In this document: piece by piece, positions 32,681-41,766 of the stretch
Numbering within the stretch: the stretch's first letter is position 1
How the letters are laid out: each line of letters opens with the position of its first letter
Source of the DNA: Bacillota bacterium
GTDB taxonomy: Bacteria; Actinomycetota; Aquicultoria; Aquicultorales; Aquicultoraceae
NCBI GenBank assembly: GCA_023511485.1
Contig: JAIMBH010000015.1
Span: forward strand, 1-64,000
Length of the DNA: 64,000 bases
Reading direction: 5' to 3'
The notes under the pieces: generated by a model
Database searches by the model: none
What the model saw: the letters and a program-made list of their open reading frames with translations, nothing else
What the model was told of the DNA's origin: nothing
Made by a program: the position numbers and the translations under genes

Positions 32681-33130
32681 ATGGCAGTTCTGAGATGGGA
32701 TCCATGGCGTGATTTGTTGAGCATGCAGAATGAATTAAGCCGGATGTTTGAGCGAGCCTTTGGCACAGCAGATCGAGCTTCTCGTTCGACTGCCTGGATA
32801 CCGGCAATTGATATGTTTGAAAAAGAAGGTGCAATTGTAGTTCGCGCCGAGCTTCCGGGTATTAGGCCGGAGGACGTTGATATCTCAATAATCGAGGACA
32901 GGCTATCAATCCGTGGCGAGCGAAAGATTCAAGAAGAGGTAAAAGAAGAAAACTACTACCGTATGGAACAGCGCTACGGAACTTTTGAGAGAATCATGCA
33001 GCTGCCCGCAAAGGTCAACGCCGAGGATGTCAAGGCAGTGTTTGCCAATGGAATACTCGAGGTTACCTTGCCGCGGGCTGAAGAAGAAAAACCGAAGCAG
33101 ATAAAGGTTCGTGTTGAAAAAGAGTCGTAA
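32681..33130 (+). CDS. Small heat-shock protein Hsp20 (alpha-crystallin family)
   Basis: 149 aa. The alpha-crystallin domain (about 40-140) includes IPAIDMFEKEGAIVVRAELPGI and GILEVTLPR, the conserved terminal beta strand. It acts as an ATP-independent holdase. Its insertion between dnaK and grpE departs from the usual actinobacterial order. ATG follows AAGGAGGG. Confidence 0.95.
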   Translation: MAVLRWDPWRDLLSMQNELSRMFERAFGTADRASRSTAWIPAIDMFEKEGAIVVRAELPGIRPEDVDISIIEDRLSIRGERKIQEEVKEENYYRMEQRYGTFERIMQLPAKVNAEDVKAVFANGILEVTLPRAEEEKPKQIKVRVEKES

Positions 33131-33175
33131 GTTAGCAGTAACGCCACTTCTTCCCGTAATTTTGAGGTGATTTCG

Positions 33176-33802
33176 TTGCCAAAAGATAAGATTAAAAGCG
33201 ACATAAAAGATGACAATAACATAATAGATAGTGAAGCGCCCCAGGCAGATGCGCCGGCAGACGCAGGCGAGCCGGCAGTTACAAGTGACGCAAATGATGC
33301 CCATGAGAAGGCTGCGGCGGAAGAGGATTTTGAGAAGCTCTACTATGAGCTAAAGGAGAAGTTCGACAAAAAGGAAGCTGAAGCAGCTGAGTACCTTGAT
33401 ATGTTGAAACGCACGCAGGCGGAGATGGATAACTTCCGCAAGCGGATGATGAAAGAACAGGAGCAAATAACGCAATTTGCGTCCCAAGTTGTGCTGCTTG
33501 AGCTCCTGCCGGTAATCGACAACCTGGAGCGCGCGCTGAATACGGCCGATACTGAGGCTGGCGGCGGAAAACTTCGCGAGGGTGTGGAGCTTATCTACTC
33601 GCAGCTTAAGGGGATATTAGAAAAGGAGTGTGTCGAGGTAATCGATCCTGTGGGCGAAGAATTTGATCCCCTCTTACATGAAGCCGTTATGCAGGTTGAG
33701 GCTGATGGGTTCAAGGAAAACACCGTGGTTGAGGTAATGCAGAAGGGATACAGCCTAAAAGGCAGGCTTCTGCGTCCGGCGATGGTAACAGTTGCTAAAT
33801 AG
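33176..33802 (+). CDS. grpE: Nucleotide exchange factor GrpE
   Basis: 208 aa from TTG at 33176-33178, which has GAGGTG 6 nt upstream; the GTG at 33167 is inside that site. A disordered acidic N-terminus is followed by the long GrpE coiled coil (FEKLYYELKEKFDKKEAEAAEYLDML, RTQAEMDNFRKRM) and the beta domain (VIDPVGEEFDPLLHEAVM, MQKGYSLKGRLLRPAMVTV). It drives ADP release from DnaK. Confidence 0.95.
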   Translation: MPKDKIKSDIKDDNNIIDSEAPQADAPADAGEPAVTSDANDAHEKAAAEEDFEKLYYELKEKFDKKEAEAAEYLDMLKRTQAEMDNFRKRMMKEQEQITQFASQVVLLELLPVIDNLERALNTADTEAGGGKLREGVELIYSQLKGILEKECVEVIDPVGEEFDPLLHEAVMQVEADGFKENTVVEVMQKGYSLKGRLLRPAMVTVAK

Positions 33803-33880
33803 GTTTGGAAATTTTAATTTGTGAACTTTGGTTGTCGAATTAATAATTCCTCCCCTTGAGGGAAGGCCAGGTGAGATAAT

Positions 33881-33945
33881 CCATCGTTACCTACCCTTGC
33901 TCTGGATTTGTTAACGATGGACCGGGAGTGAGACCCAGAGGTCTC
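33881..33945 (+). other. Two hairpins in the dnaJ leader
   Basis: CCATCGTTA (33881-33889) / TAACGATGG (33912-33920) and GAGACC (33930-33935) / GGTCTC (33940-33945). The second one ends just before the AGGTG ribosome site of dnaJ, so it could modulate translation. Confidence 0.45.
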
Positions 33946-33956
33946 AGGTGATAGAT

Positions 33957-34895
33957 ATGAACGCGAGCAGGACGTATAAGGACTATTATGCGATACTTGG
34001 GATTAGCAAAAATGCAAGCCAAAAAGAGATAAAAGATGCGTACCGGAAATTGGCACGCAAATACCATCCTGATGCAAATAATTCGAATAAAGAGACCGAG
34101 GAGAAGTTTAAAGAGATAAATGAGGCCTATGAGGTCTTAAAAGACCCGGAGAAGCGCAAACAATATGACGCTATGGGTAGCTACTTTAGCGGGAAAGGCT
34201 TCGGTGGGTTTAATCCGCAGGATTTTGCCGGATTTGATGGTGCCGGCTTCTCCAATTTCAAAGGAGGTTTCTCTTTTAACGGCCTTGGAGACTTGTTCGA
34301 CATTTTTAACTTCGATATAAATGGACGGGCTGCCGGTACCCGTGCTTTTAAGGGTGAAGACATAATCTATAATATACACCTTACTTTTGATGAAGCGCTT
34401 AAGGGAAAAACTGTGCAGTTTGTTGTCAACCGGGGCGGGTCTCAGGCAACTGAGACGGTAAAGATACCGCCTGGTGTGGCAGATGGCAGTAAGCTCAAGT
34501 TTAAAGGAAAGGGAGGCGCCGGCAAAAATGGCGGTCCTGCAGGTGACCTCTATGTTGTGACTAAAGTAGCTGCACATCCGTTCTTTAAGCAAAAAGGAAG
34601 CGATATATTGCTAGATGTTCCTGTGACCTTTACCGAAGCTGCGCTTGGGGCAAGCATCGAAATTCCAACGATTGACGGAAGCGTTGCGCTAAAAATACCG
34701 GCAGGCACACATGATGGGCAAACGTTCAGGCTGCGCGGAAAGGGCGCTCCGAAGCTTAAAGGGGCCGGCCGGGGTGATATGCTAGCTACTGTTCGTATAG
34801 AGGTGCCCAAGGATATTACGCCTGAGCAAAAGGAACTTTTGCTAAAATTTGCAAGTAGCAGAAAAGACGATCCAAGGCGTATTTTTAAAAGATAG
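33957..34895 (+). CDS. dnaJ: DnaJ-family co-chaperone lacking the zinc finger (type II)
   Basis: 312 aa from ATG 33957, with AGGTG 6 nt upstream. The J domain (about 8-70) has the HPD tripeptide (KYHPDAN). A Gly/Phe-rich linker (about 80-125) leads straight to the C-terminal beta domains ([30 protein letters not shown]). The four CXXCXGXG repeats of canonical DnaJ are absent, so it is a CbpA/DnaJ2-type protein. It stimulates DnaK ATPase and delivers substrates. Confidence 0.93.
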   Translation: MNASRTYKDYYAILGISKNASQKEIKDAYRKLARKYHPDANNSNKETEEKFKEINEAYEVLKDPEKRKQYDAMGSYFSGKGFGGFNPQDFAGFDGAGFSNFKGGFSFNGLGDLFDIFNFDINGRAAGTRAFKGEDIIYNIHLTFDEALKGKTVQFVVNRGGSQATETVKIPPGVADGSKLKFKGKGGAGKNGGPAGDLYVVTKVAAHPFFKQKGSDILLDVPVTFTEAALGASIEIPTIDGSVALKIPAGTHDGQTFRLRGKGAPKLKGAGRGDMLATVRIEVPKDITPEQKELLLKFASSRKDDPRRIFKR

Positions 34896-34954
34896 AAATT
34901 AATTGAAAGATTGATTTTTGTCGGGCAATAGGTCCGGTTTTGGAGTGAGAAGAT

Positions 34955-35338
34955 ATGTATGATGAGCCAGTCTATATGATAAGCGTTGCAGCAAAGCTTG
35001 CGGGGATGCATCCCCAGACGCTCAGGATCTATGAGCGCAAGAAGCTCATCAAACCGAATCGCACAAAAGGGAGCACCCGTCTTTATTCCCAGCGCGATGT
35101 TGACCGCCTTAAGTTAATACAGATGCTCACCCAGGAATTGGGAATAAACCTTGCAGGCGTTTGCAAGATATTTGAGCTTCAGGATGAAATAGAGCAGTTA
35201 CAAAGCATTATGGCAGAGCTTGAAAAGAGGGTGTCGATCCTGCAAGAAAGCTTAGATAAAGAGCTGGAGAAAGTGCAAAGAAATGCCCTTGTTCCAATAT
35301 CTCGCGGTCGCATAGTCTTACGTAAACCAAAGCATTAA
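34955..35338 (+). CDS. hspR: HspR, MerR-family heat-shock repressor
   Basis: 127 aa. MerR-type winged helix (about 5-75: YMISVAAKLAGMHPQTLRIYERKKLIKPNRT, RLYSQRDVDRLKLIQML) and a coiled coil (about 85-112), with a basic C-terminal tail. HspR of actinobacteria represses dnaK and clpB operons with DnaK as corepressor. Its place between dnaJ and clpB is typical. No HAIR consensus is found in this window, so its target sequence here may have diverged. Confidence 0.93.
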   Translation: MYDEPVYMISVAAKLAGMHPQTLRIYERKKLIKPNRTKGSTRLYSQRDVDRLKLIQMLTQELGINLAGVCKIFELQDEIEQLQSIMAELEKRVSILQESLDKELEKVQRNALVPISRGRIVLRKPKH

Positions 35339-35367
35339 AAAGGTTTACAATTTGGCAAGCATCTTAC

Positions 35368-35386
35368 TTCAAAGTAATCCTTTGAA
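35368..35386 (+). promoter_or_regulatory. Inverted repeat upstream of clpB, operator candidate
   Basis: TTCAAAG (35368-35374), 5-base spacer, CTTTGAA (35380-35386), in the 130-base hspR-clpB interval. A perfect 7-bp repeat, distantly like a HAIR arm (CTTGAGT) but not a match. Confidence 0.35.
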
Positions 35387-35477
35387 CTATTAAATGTGGC
35401 GCAGCCCTAAATGGCTGTTAACAGGCAGGGCTAAAGCCCTGCACTACTAGCGCAGAGCTAACATATAGGTGATAAAC

Positions 35478-38063
35478 ATGAGGCTAGATAAATTTACTAT
35501 AAAGTCGCAAGAGGCTTTAGGTGAAGCACAAAGGATAGCCGAAGGACTTGGCCACCAGCAGGTAGAGCCGGAGCACCTCGCCTTAGCACTTATTGGTCAG
35601 AAGGACGGGGTGGTAATACCAATACTGCAAAAGCTTGCAGTAGAGCCTAATGCAGTCAAAGCGCAAATTGAGACCGAGCTTGCACGCAGGCCTAAGGTCT
35701 CCGGTACGGCTGCGGCATCCTATATAGCTGCAGAACTTAAGAAAGTTTTAGATGATGCTTTTGTGGAGGCGGAGAAGCTAAAGGATGAGTACGTCAGCAC
35801 GGAGCATTTGCTTATTGCGCTGGTCGGGAACGAAAATGGTGTGGCAAGGGTACTAAAATCCTTTGGTGCAACAAAAGAGGCCATATTAAAGGTTTTAGTT
35901 GATGTGCGCGGATCACAAAGAGTAACGGATCAAAATCCAGAGGAGAAATACCAGGCACTTGAAAAATACAGCCGCGATCTCACAAGGCTTGCCCGCATTG
36001 GAAAGCTTGATCCGGTAATCGGACGTGACGATGAAATTCGCCGGGTTATCCAGGTGCTCTCGAGAAGGACTAAAAATAACCCGGTTTTAATCGGTGACCC
36101 AGGAGTCGGCAAAACTGCAATCGCCGAAGGATTGGCGCAAAGAATTATATCTGGTGATATACCCGAAGGGCTAAAGGATAAGCGTGTTGTGGCGCTTGAC
36201 CTTGGTGCGCTTATTGCCGGAGCAAAGTACCGCGGCGAGTTTGAGGATCGCTTGAAGGCCGTCCTAAAGGAAGTCACATCGGCTGAGGGTGAGATAATCC
36301 TTTTTATCGACGAACTTCACACGTTGGTAGGAGCGGGTGCGGCCGAAGGTGCTGTTGATGCAGCAAACCTGCTAAAGCCGGCTTTAGCTCGGGGTGAGCT
36401 TCGTGCGATCGGCGCAACAACAATTGATGAATATCGAAAGTATATCGAAAAGGATGCGGCGCTTGAGAGAAGGTTTCAGCCAATTCTTGTTGGTGAGCCC
36501 TCTGTTGAAGATACAATTGCAATCCTTAGGGGGCTCAAAGAGCGCTACGAGGTACATCACGGTGTTCGCATAACCGATTCTGCGCTTGTCTCGGCAGCGG
36601 TATTATCTAACCGTTATATAACCGATAGGTTCTTACCTGACAAGGCGATTGATCTAATTGACGAGGCGGCAAGTCGCCTGCGTATCGAAATAGACTCAGT
36701 ACCAACCGAAATAGACGAAGTCGAGCGCAGGATAAAGCAGCTTGAGATTGAACGGCAGGCATTTAAACATGATACCAGCAAGGCGGCTCTCGAGAGGCTT
36801 GCCAACATAGAAAAAGAGCTTGCCAATCTCAAAGAGAAAGTTTTCAACATGAGAGCCCATTGGGATAACGAGAAGCGCGTGATTCAGGATATAAGGTCTC
36901 TAAAAGAGAAAATCGAGAAAGCCAAGACCGACGCCCTGGCCGCAGAGAGGACAGGCGATCTCGCTCTGGCGGCAAAACTTCGCTACGGGGATATCCTCGC
37001 CTTCGAAAAAGAGCTTGACGAAAAAAACAAGCAGCTTGTGGAGCTCCAAAAAGAGCAGAAGATGTTGAAAGAAGAAGTTGACGAAGAAGATATCGCAGAA
37101 GTCGTTTCAAAATGGACTGGTGTTCCGGTATCCCGCCTTATGGAGGGCGAGATCGAGAAGCTCGTCCACATGGAGGAGCGGCTGCATATGAGGGTCATCG
37201 GGCAGGACAGCGCGGTCTCGGCTGTTTCAAATGCGATAAGACGCGCGCGCGCCGGCCTGCAAGACCCTAACCGGCCGTTAGGCTCGTTTATCTTCCTCGG
37301 GCCGACCGGTGTGGGTAAAACGGAGCTTGCAAGGGCACTAGCCGAGTTTTTATTCGATGATGAGCGGGCGATGATTAGAATCGATATGTCCGAGTACATG
37401 GAAAAGCACGCCGTATCAAGGCTAATTGGGGCACCCCCGGGCTATGTCGGCTATGAAGAAGGAGGCCAGCTTACCGAAGCGGTCAGAAGAAGGCCTTATG
37501 CCGTGGTGCTTCTTGATGAGATAGAAAAAGCGCATGCAGATGCCTTTAACGTGCTTTTGCAGATTTTGGATGACGGGCGGCTAACTGATGGGAAAGGACG
37601 TACTGTAGATTTTAAAAACACGATTGTTATCATGACATCAAACTTAGGGTCGCAGTTCATTCAGGAGGTTATCGACCCGGAAGAACTAAAAGCAAAAATC
37701 GATGAAGTTATGAAACTTCACTTCAGGCCTGAGTTCTTGAATCGGGTTGACGAGGTTGTGATTTTTAACCGCCTGTCTATGGAGGATATTGAAAAGATCA
37801 TCGATATACAAATCAGTTACTTGAAGAAGCGGGTTGCCGAGCACGGCATAACCCTTGAGTTAACCGGGGCAGCAAAAGAAGTGCTTGCACTTGAGGGCTA
37901 TGACCCGGTCTATGGAGCCCGCCCCTTGAAGCGAGTCATACAAAGGAAGATCCAAGATGCCCTCGCCTTAAAGATACTTCAGGGCGAGATAAAAGACGGC
38001 GATAGCATAACTATTGATGCCGAGTCAGGCAACATAACATTTAACGCAAAAGTTACCGTCTAA
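35478..38063 (+). CDS. clpB: ATP-dependent chaperone ClpB
   Basis: 861 aa from ATG 35478 (AGGTG 6 nt upstream; the GTG at 35469 overlaps it). Clp-N repeat domain (1-145); first AAA+ module with [10 protein letters not shown] and [13 protein letters not shown]; a long coiled-coil middle domain (about 400-520) as in ClpB rather than ClpA/C; second AAA+ module with [11 protein letters not shown]. It disaggregates proteins with DnaK. Full length. A terminator follows at 38095. Confidence 0.97.
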   Translation: MRLDKFTIKSQEALGEAQRIAEGLGHQQVEPEHLALALIGQKDGVVIPILQKLAVEPNAVKAQIETELARRPKVSGTAAASYIAAELKKVLDDAFVEAEKLKDEYVSTEHLLIALVGNENGVARVLKSFGATKEAILKVLVDVRGSQRVTDQNPEEKYQALEKYSRDLTRLARIGKLDPVIGRDDEIRRVIQVLSRRTKNNPVLIGDPGVGKTAIAEGLAQRIISGDIPEGLKDKRVVALDLGALIAGAKYRGEFEDRLKAVLKEVTSAEGEIILFIDELHTLVGAGAAEGAVDAANLLKPALARGELRAIGATTIDEYRKYIEKDAALERRFQPILVGEPSVEDTIAILRGLKERYEVHHGVRITDSALVSAAVLSNRYITDRFLPDKAIDLIDEAASRLRIEIDSVPTEIDEVERRIKQLEIERQAFKHDTSKAALERLANIEKELANLKEKVFNMRAHWDNEKRVIQDIRSLKEKIEKAKTDALAAERTGDLALAAKLRYGDILAFEKELDEKNKQLVELQKEQKMLKEEVDEEDIAEVVSKWTGVPVSRLMEGEIEKLVHMEERLHMRVIGQDSAVSAVSNAIRRARAGLQDPNRPLGSFIFLGPTGVGKTELARALAEFLFDDERAMIRIDMSEYMEKHAVSRLIGAPPGYVGYEEGGQLTEAVRRRPYAVVLLDEIEKAHADAFNVLLQILDDGRLTDGKGRTVDFKNTIVIMTSNLGSQFIQEVIDPEELKAKIDEVMKLHFRPEFLNRVDEVVIFNRLSMEDIEKIIDIQISYLKKRVAEHGITLELTGAAKEVLALEGYDPVYGARPLKRVIQRKIQDALALKILQGEIKDGDSITIDAESGNITFNAKVTV

Positions 38064-38094
38064 GGATAACTTAAAATATGTCAAATTTATAAAT

Positions 38095-38120
38095 AAAAGG
38101 CAGGTTTCGGCCTGCCTTTT
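38095..38120 (+). terminator. Rho-independent terminator of clpB
   Basis: AAAAGGCAGG / CCTGCCTTTT with a TTTCGG loop, 32 bases after the clpB stop. Confidence 0.92.
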
Positions 38121-38183
38121 ACATTTTTATAAAAACTGCTTCCATACTAGATGGCATTATTAACCAATCCAGGAAAAGTAAAC

Positions 38184-38227
38184 GCAAACCTCCTGCAATT
38201 AAATTAAGGCAGGTTTGCTAGCAAACC
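38184..38227. repeat. Triple GCAAACC repeat able to form alternative hairpins
   Basis: GCAAACCT (38184-38191), its complement AGGTTTGC (38211-38218) and a second direct copy GCAAACC (38221-38227). The last two form a 16-base perfect palindrome (38212-38227). The middle arm can pair with either side but not both. Confidence 0.6.
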
Positions 38228-38372
38228 AACAAGGTTAATTTGAAAAGAAGATTTTACCGCTATATGCTACTTGCGTGCGGGTAAAACATTAAAATGCTTG
38301 CATGTTAAGATTAGCTTTTCCTCCTGGTAGTTAAGCTACCATCTAAAGGCAGAAAACAAGCCGTTACATCAC

Positions 38373-38425
38373 CCAGGTAATTAATACCATATACCATTAA
38401 ATGGTATATGGTATTAATTACCTGG
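38373..38425. repeat. 53-base perfect inverted repeat (26-bp arms, 1-base centre)
   Basis: The arm 38373-38398 begins CCAGGTAATTAATACC and is exactly complementary to 38400-38425, with a single A between. There is no T-run on either side, so it is not a standard terminator. Such a long perfect palindrome is rare by chance and would extrude a cruciform or form a very stable RNA stem. Confidence 0.9.
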
Positions 38426-38745
38426 CATATTAGAAAAACTACAAAGTGCTATAAAGCACAGCAATACCGCAAGCGCCGCATTGCGCAAAGCCCTGCCTTC
38501 TTATCCTATTATGCGTGCTACAGATTATGCATCTAGCACACTATACTTATATCTAGCAGCAGTATTATAGTAAAGGCATAAAAAAACGCATTTCTTCAAC
38601 AGCCTCCAGAATTAACCGCCTATCTTGGCACAAATTTAAAAGCGCCCTGTCGCTTAAACTTACACTCTTAAAATTGCAGCTGGAGCTTAGGCTGTGTAAC
38701 AACCTAAATCTTTTAAAATAGCCGGTAGAGGAGCTATCTTAAGCC

Positions 38746-39009
38746 TTGCTTAAAACCTGCTTAGGCCATGCCTCTAGAGACCTGATAGGCACAGAAAGCA
38801 TCTCTGCAGCCTATGTCAACCTAAAAAAGAAGATGGTTTACCAGGAAGTATCCGCACAAAACGGCCAAGCTTTAATGAAAGAAGTGCATATTTCCCTTGA
38901 CGCGGCAGTATATTTAACAACAAAAATAATGACTAACAGAATATACCAGAGCTACCTGACCAGAGGAGAAACATATGTTCTATTAGTTTTCCACAGGCTG
39001 GCATGCTAA
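38746..39009 (+). pseudogene. Possible decayed heavy-metal-associated (HMA) domain fragment
   Basis: An 87-codon open frame. Part of its translation (CLGHASRDL, then ESISAAYVNLKKKMVYQEVSA, ALMKEV) loosely follows an HMA domain: a Cys-containing loop, then the I-S-A-x-V-N-L strand. The second metal Cys is missing and there is no plausible start with a well-spaced ribosome site. It may be a remnant of a P1B-type ATPase or copper chaperone, or chance. Confidence 0.2.
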
Positions 39010-40411
39010 TATAACTACAATGGGGCTGGGATAATAGGTCCCTTAATTGTTTGAATTTACCATCCTAGATAGGCGATTAAGACAGATTGCCAAGTTAAGC
39101 AAATTATTATTGCTGCACAGAGAAGGTATGACATCATAATCAAAATGCCATAAAATGCCAGTTTACAAATCTGCGAAATCCTGCATTCCCCAAAATGTGG
39201 CTTCATGATATCAAAACTACATGGTATCGATAGGTAATCGTTTGACTGGGGTACCATAGGTTACCAGATATACCATAAGTTGGCAGTTATGCAAATTAAG
39301 TAGTATAGCAAATATATAGCCGAGCAATACTAGGCAGATGTATACACCAAATATAAATATATCCTTGCCAAGCCCGTTGCAACTCAATGGGAAAAACCAA
39401 ACAATAAAGTAGCGATTGGGAGTAAGGGTCAGGCTTCATCGGACATACGAGATAAGACCAATAGCAATAAGGGGCTATCCGCTGCGACTTAAAAATCTGT
39501 TTTAAAAAGCAACCACTATAAGGGTAGCAAAGAGGCAATGCGCTTGGTCTTCTTTGAAGTTGAGTGCAAGAGCAGAAAAAAAGGAAAAGAAATAACCAAG
39601 CAGAAAATTTATTTTCTATTCGTAAGTTTGTATCGAAGAGTATAGTTATTGCGTAAAGATAGCATTGTTAGGCGTATATGCCCAGGTAATGGACCTAATA
39701 TGCTATTATATGCTATATAATAGAGCATATGTTTTCTCGGTTGCGCTAACCAGCATAGCAGATAAACAAGTTTCCAAACAACCGGCTGTATATTTAAAAA
39801 GGGATTATAAAATATCAGATCGCTTTAGCGTAAAGGGCGCTAGATACCGGCATCACTATTTCGCTTAAGGAATCTCTATAATTGGAAGTTTTAAAGATGG
39901 GCTATGATTAAAATCCGACCCGTGTTCTCATACACGAAAGCAACGCTCGGGTCTCAAATAAACACAAAACAGTTGCATAAATTCAGATACAGGCTTTGCC
40001 GGTGGCAGAAAGTGGTGTTTAGAATAGGATGTTTTAAGCATCCTGCGTGAGCTGTTTTGACAGCCCATGAAGAATTAATTGTTAACTCGTAAGGCTATAT
40101 AGGTATACAATTAAAACCCCGCATATGGCGGCATTTTAAGAAGCAGGATTTAAACATTGGCGAAGGTCATGATGTGGCCGGTAGCCGCAAGATTTATGCG
40201 AACGGAAACAATGCCGGCAACACTATATACACATACCACTAGTGTATGGTATGGCACGTCTAATATTGACGCTGCAGAGAGTATTTTTGCGCCGGATTAA
40301 GCAGGAAGATATTGCCTGAAAATGCCTATTTATACCATCGCTGGAGCTTTGCAATATTATGCCTGGAAATGGTAATAAATCCCTGGTTAAGGCAGAAATT
40401 TGAAAGTAATA

Positions 40412-40449
40412 TGTCAAATTTTGACATTTACTTTATAGCGTGTTATCTT
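40412..40449 (+). promoter_or_regulatory. Palindrome-covered strong promoter in the gene-poor region
   Basis: TTGACA (40421-40426), 17-base spacer, TATCTT (40444-40449). The 15-base perfect palindrome TGTCAAATTTTGACA (40412-40426) covers the -35, a typical operator position. No open reading frame follows; a structured sequence does. Confidence 0.7.
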
Positions 40450-40455
40450 TATATT

Positions 40456-40556
40456 AGTTAATTAGCGGTAAGTTACCATCTAGAGTGCAAGCCCCTGCTG
40501 TGGACAAAAACAATCCTAGTGATTGTTGGTCATGGCAAGCACAGCGGGGGCTTTGC
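40456..40556 (+). ncRNA. Candidate structured small RNA
   Basis: Starting at the predicted transcription start, the next 100 bases fold into one outer stem of about 16 pairs (left arm 40487-40502 from GCAAGCCCC; right arm 40540-40556 ending GGGGGCTTTGC) with one bulge and one G-U pair. An inner AACAATC-CTAGT-GATTGTT hairpin (40509-40527) is flanked by GAC/GTC. A small GGTAA-G-TTACC hairpin precedes. I do not recognise a known riboswitch. No coding frame follows within 290 bases on this strand, so a free small RNA is favoured over a leader. Confidence 0.5.
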
Positions 40557-40745
40557 AATTTATGGTAATCTAGCCCTAAAAAAGCCTGCCCTTTACCGAT
40601 TGAGATTTGGTATCAAACATAGCTTTTGGCCGCTTTAACCGATTACTTTGAAGCGGGCACCGGTTTGCCTTATCTCTACTGAGCCTTAACTGTGGGCAGA
40701 TACAAGAAGGATGCTTTTGGCGCCAAAAATGCTTTAGCTTTAACC

Positions 40746-40778
40746 AAAAAGTAAACCTATTAAAGATGATAGGTTTAC
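40746..40778 (-). terminator. Rho-independent terminator of the sortase gene
   Basis: On the minus strand GTAAACCTAT / ATAGGTTTAC (arms 40769-40778 and 40751-40760) is followed by TTTTT (40750-40746). A second hairpin, GTAAACTTA / TAAGTTTAC (40832-40855), overlaps the sortase stop codon. Confidence 0.85.
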
Positions 40779-40851
40779 AATCAAGGTATTAAGATGGCAT
40801 AAATCAACCGTTAATTTATCCGCATATGCCGGTAAACTTATCGCAGTAAGT

Positions 40852-41484
40852 TTACTGCATCTTCGCAACTATAATAAGGCGAGTTTTTGCGCTGAAACGT
40901 GGGTTGCAAGTGGTAAGAGTTAGGGTTCTGTCCGGCGTTGGATCAGTCACGCTTATCTCGGTTGGTTTTACTACTTTTTGCTCGACTACCCGATAAGTAA
41001 ATTTATCCGTCAGAGCGTATATGTAGATAGGGTCGCCTATCGTAAGTTTATCTAAGTCAAAAAATGGGCGGCTGTAAGTCACCCTGTGTCCGGAGATTAC
41101 GACATTTCCTATCTCGCCAGGATAAGCGGTTCCCTCCATGTGCCCGGGTCCTTTCGCAAGGACATCCGCCGACACACCTTCCAAAACTATGGCATCGAGG
41201 TTTATCTTAGGGATAACTAGCCTTGCGAAAGGTTTGCCGTAGACAACTTGGGAGCGCAGCCTTTCATTTATTGCCGCAAGCGTTGTGGTTGTGCTGCGCT
41301 GTATGGACGTCATAGTTGGGGGCGGTTTTTTCGCTATAGACTTACTCCAATCATCCCTTAACCGCTTTTGGGTTAAGCCCGCATAAATATCGGTATAGGC
41401 GGCTTGAACAAGTATGAAGACCGCGATACCCGTAAGGGCTAGACCGGCTAATTTAAGTATACGGTTGAGAGTCATTCTGCCCAT
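40852..41484 (-). CDS. Sortase (class E/D-like)
   Basis: 210 aa. N-terminal membrane anchor (about 11-30), a Thr/Pro-rich linker, then the sortase beta-barrel with catalytic His133 (VISGHRVTYSRPF), Cys193 in TLTTCNP and Arg202 (SAKTRLI). All three catalytic residues are present. It would join LPXTG-like surface proteins to the cell wall or lipid-linked acceptor on the outer face. No sortase substrate gene is recognised in the window. ATG 41484 has GAGG only 2 nt upstream; the in-frame ATG at 41475 is a reasonable alternative. Confidence 0.88.
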   Translation of the reverse strand: MGRMTLNRILKLAGLALTGIAVFILVQAAYTDIYAGLTQKRLRDDWSKSIAKKPPPTMTSIQRSTTTTLAAINERLRSQVVYGKPFARLVIPKINLDAIVLEGVSADVLAKGPGHMEGTAYPGEIGNVVISGHRVTYSRPFFDLDKLTIGDPIYIYALTDKFTYRVVEQKVVKPTEISVTDPTPDRTLTLTTCNPRFSAKTRLIIVAKMQ

Positions 41485-41766
41485 GGCCTCTTTCTTTTAT
41501 AGTTAGGCTATTTTATCAGCATGCTATAGGATATCTTCCATGATTGAGCGCAGAGTAAACAGTAGATTTTTCCGCTCTGTTTTTATCCGACAAAGCGGCT
41601 TCAAAAAGATGTTTAGAAAAACTGCACGCGGGTATGTTTTTGACAGAAATTACCCTATAGGCGATTGCTTGAACTAGTGTTATGCTTAACATCAAGCTAG
41701 TTGTTTTTCGAGTGCTGGCCGGTTAGACTTTCGCAGTCAAGATTTACATGGGGGTGCGGGTACACG

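Larger units (their letters stand above)
38064..40851. other. 2.8-kb gene-poor region rich in inverted repeats
   Basis: No reading frame here is convincing: the candidates are short, lack ribosome sites or are low in structure. What is visible: the clpB terminator, the three-way GCAAACC repeat (38184-38227), a 53-base near-palindrome (38373-38425), a possible decayed metal-binding fragment (38746-39009), a nested hairpin GACCCG..CGGGTC (39917-39953) with inner CGTGT/ACACG, a hairpin AGGATG / CATCCT (40026-40044), a promoter with structured RNA (40412-40556) and the sortase terminator. It looks like an old insertion or deletion scar or a small-RNA locus. Confidence 0.6.

Noticed and set aside
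39057-39538. Open frames on the minus strand in the 38-41 kb gap
   Set aside because: Unusual composition (many Cys, Tyr, Trp), no ribosome sites, no recognisable domain; they look like chance frames in AT-rich DNA.
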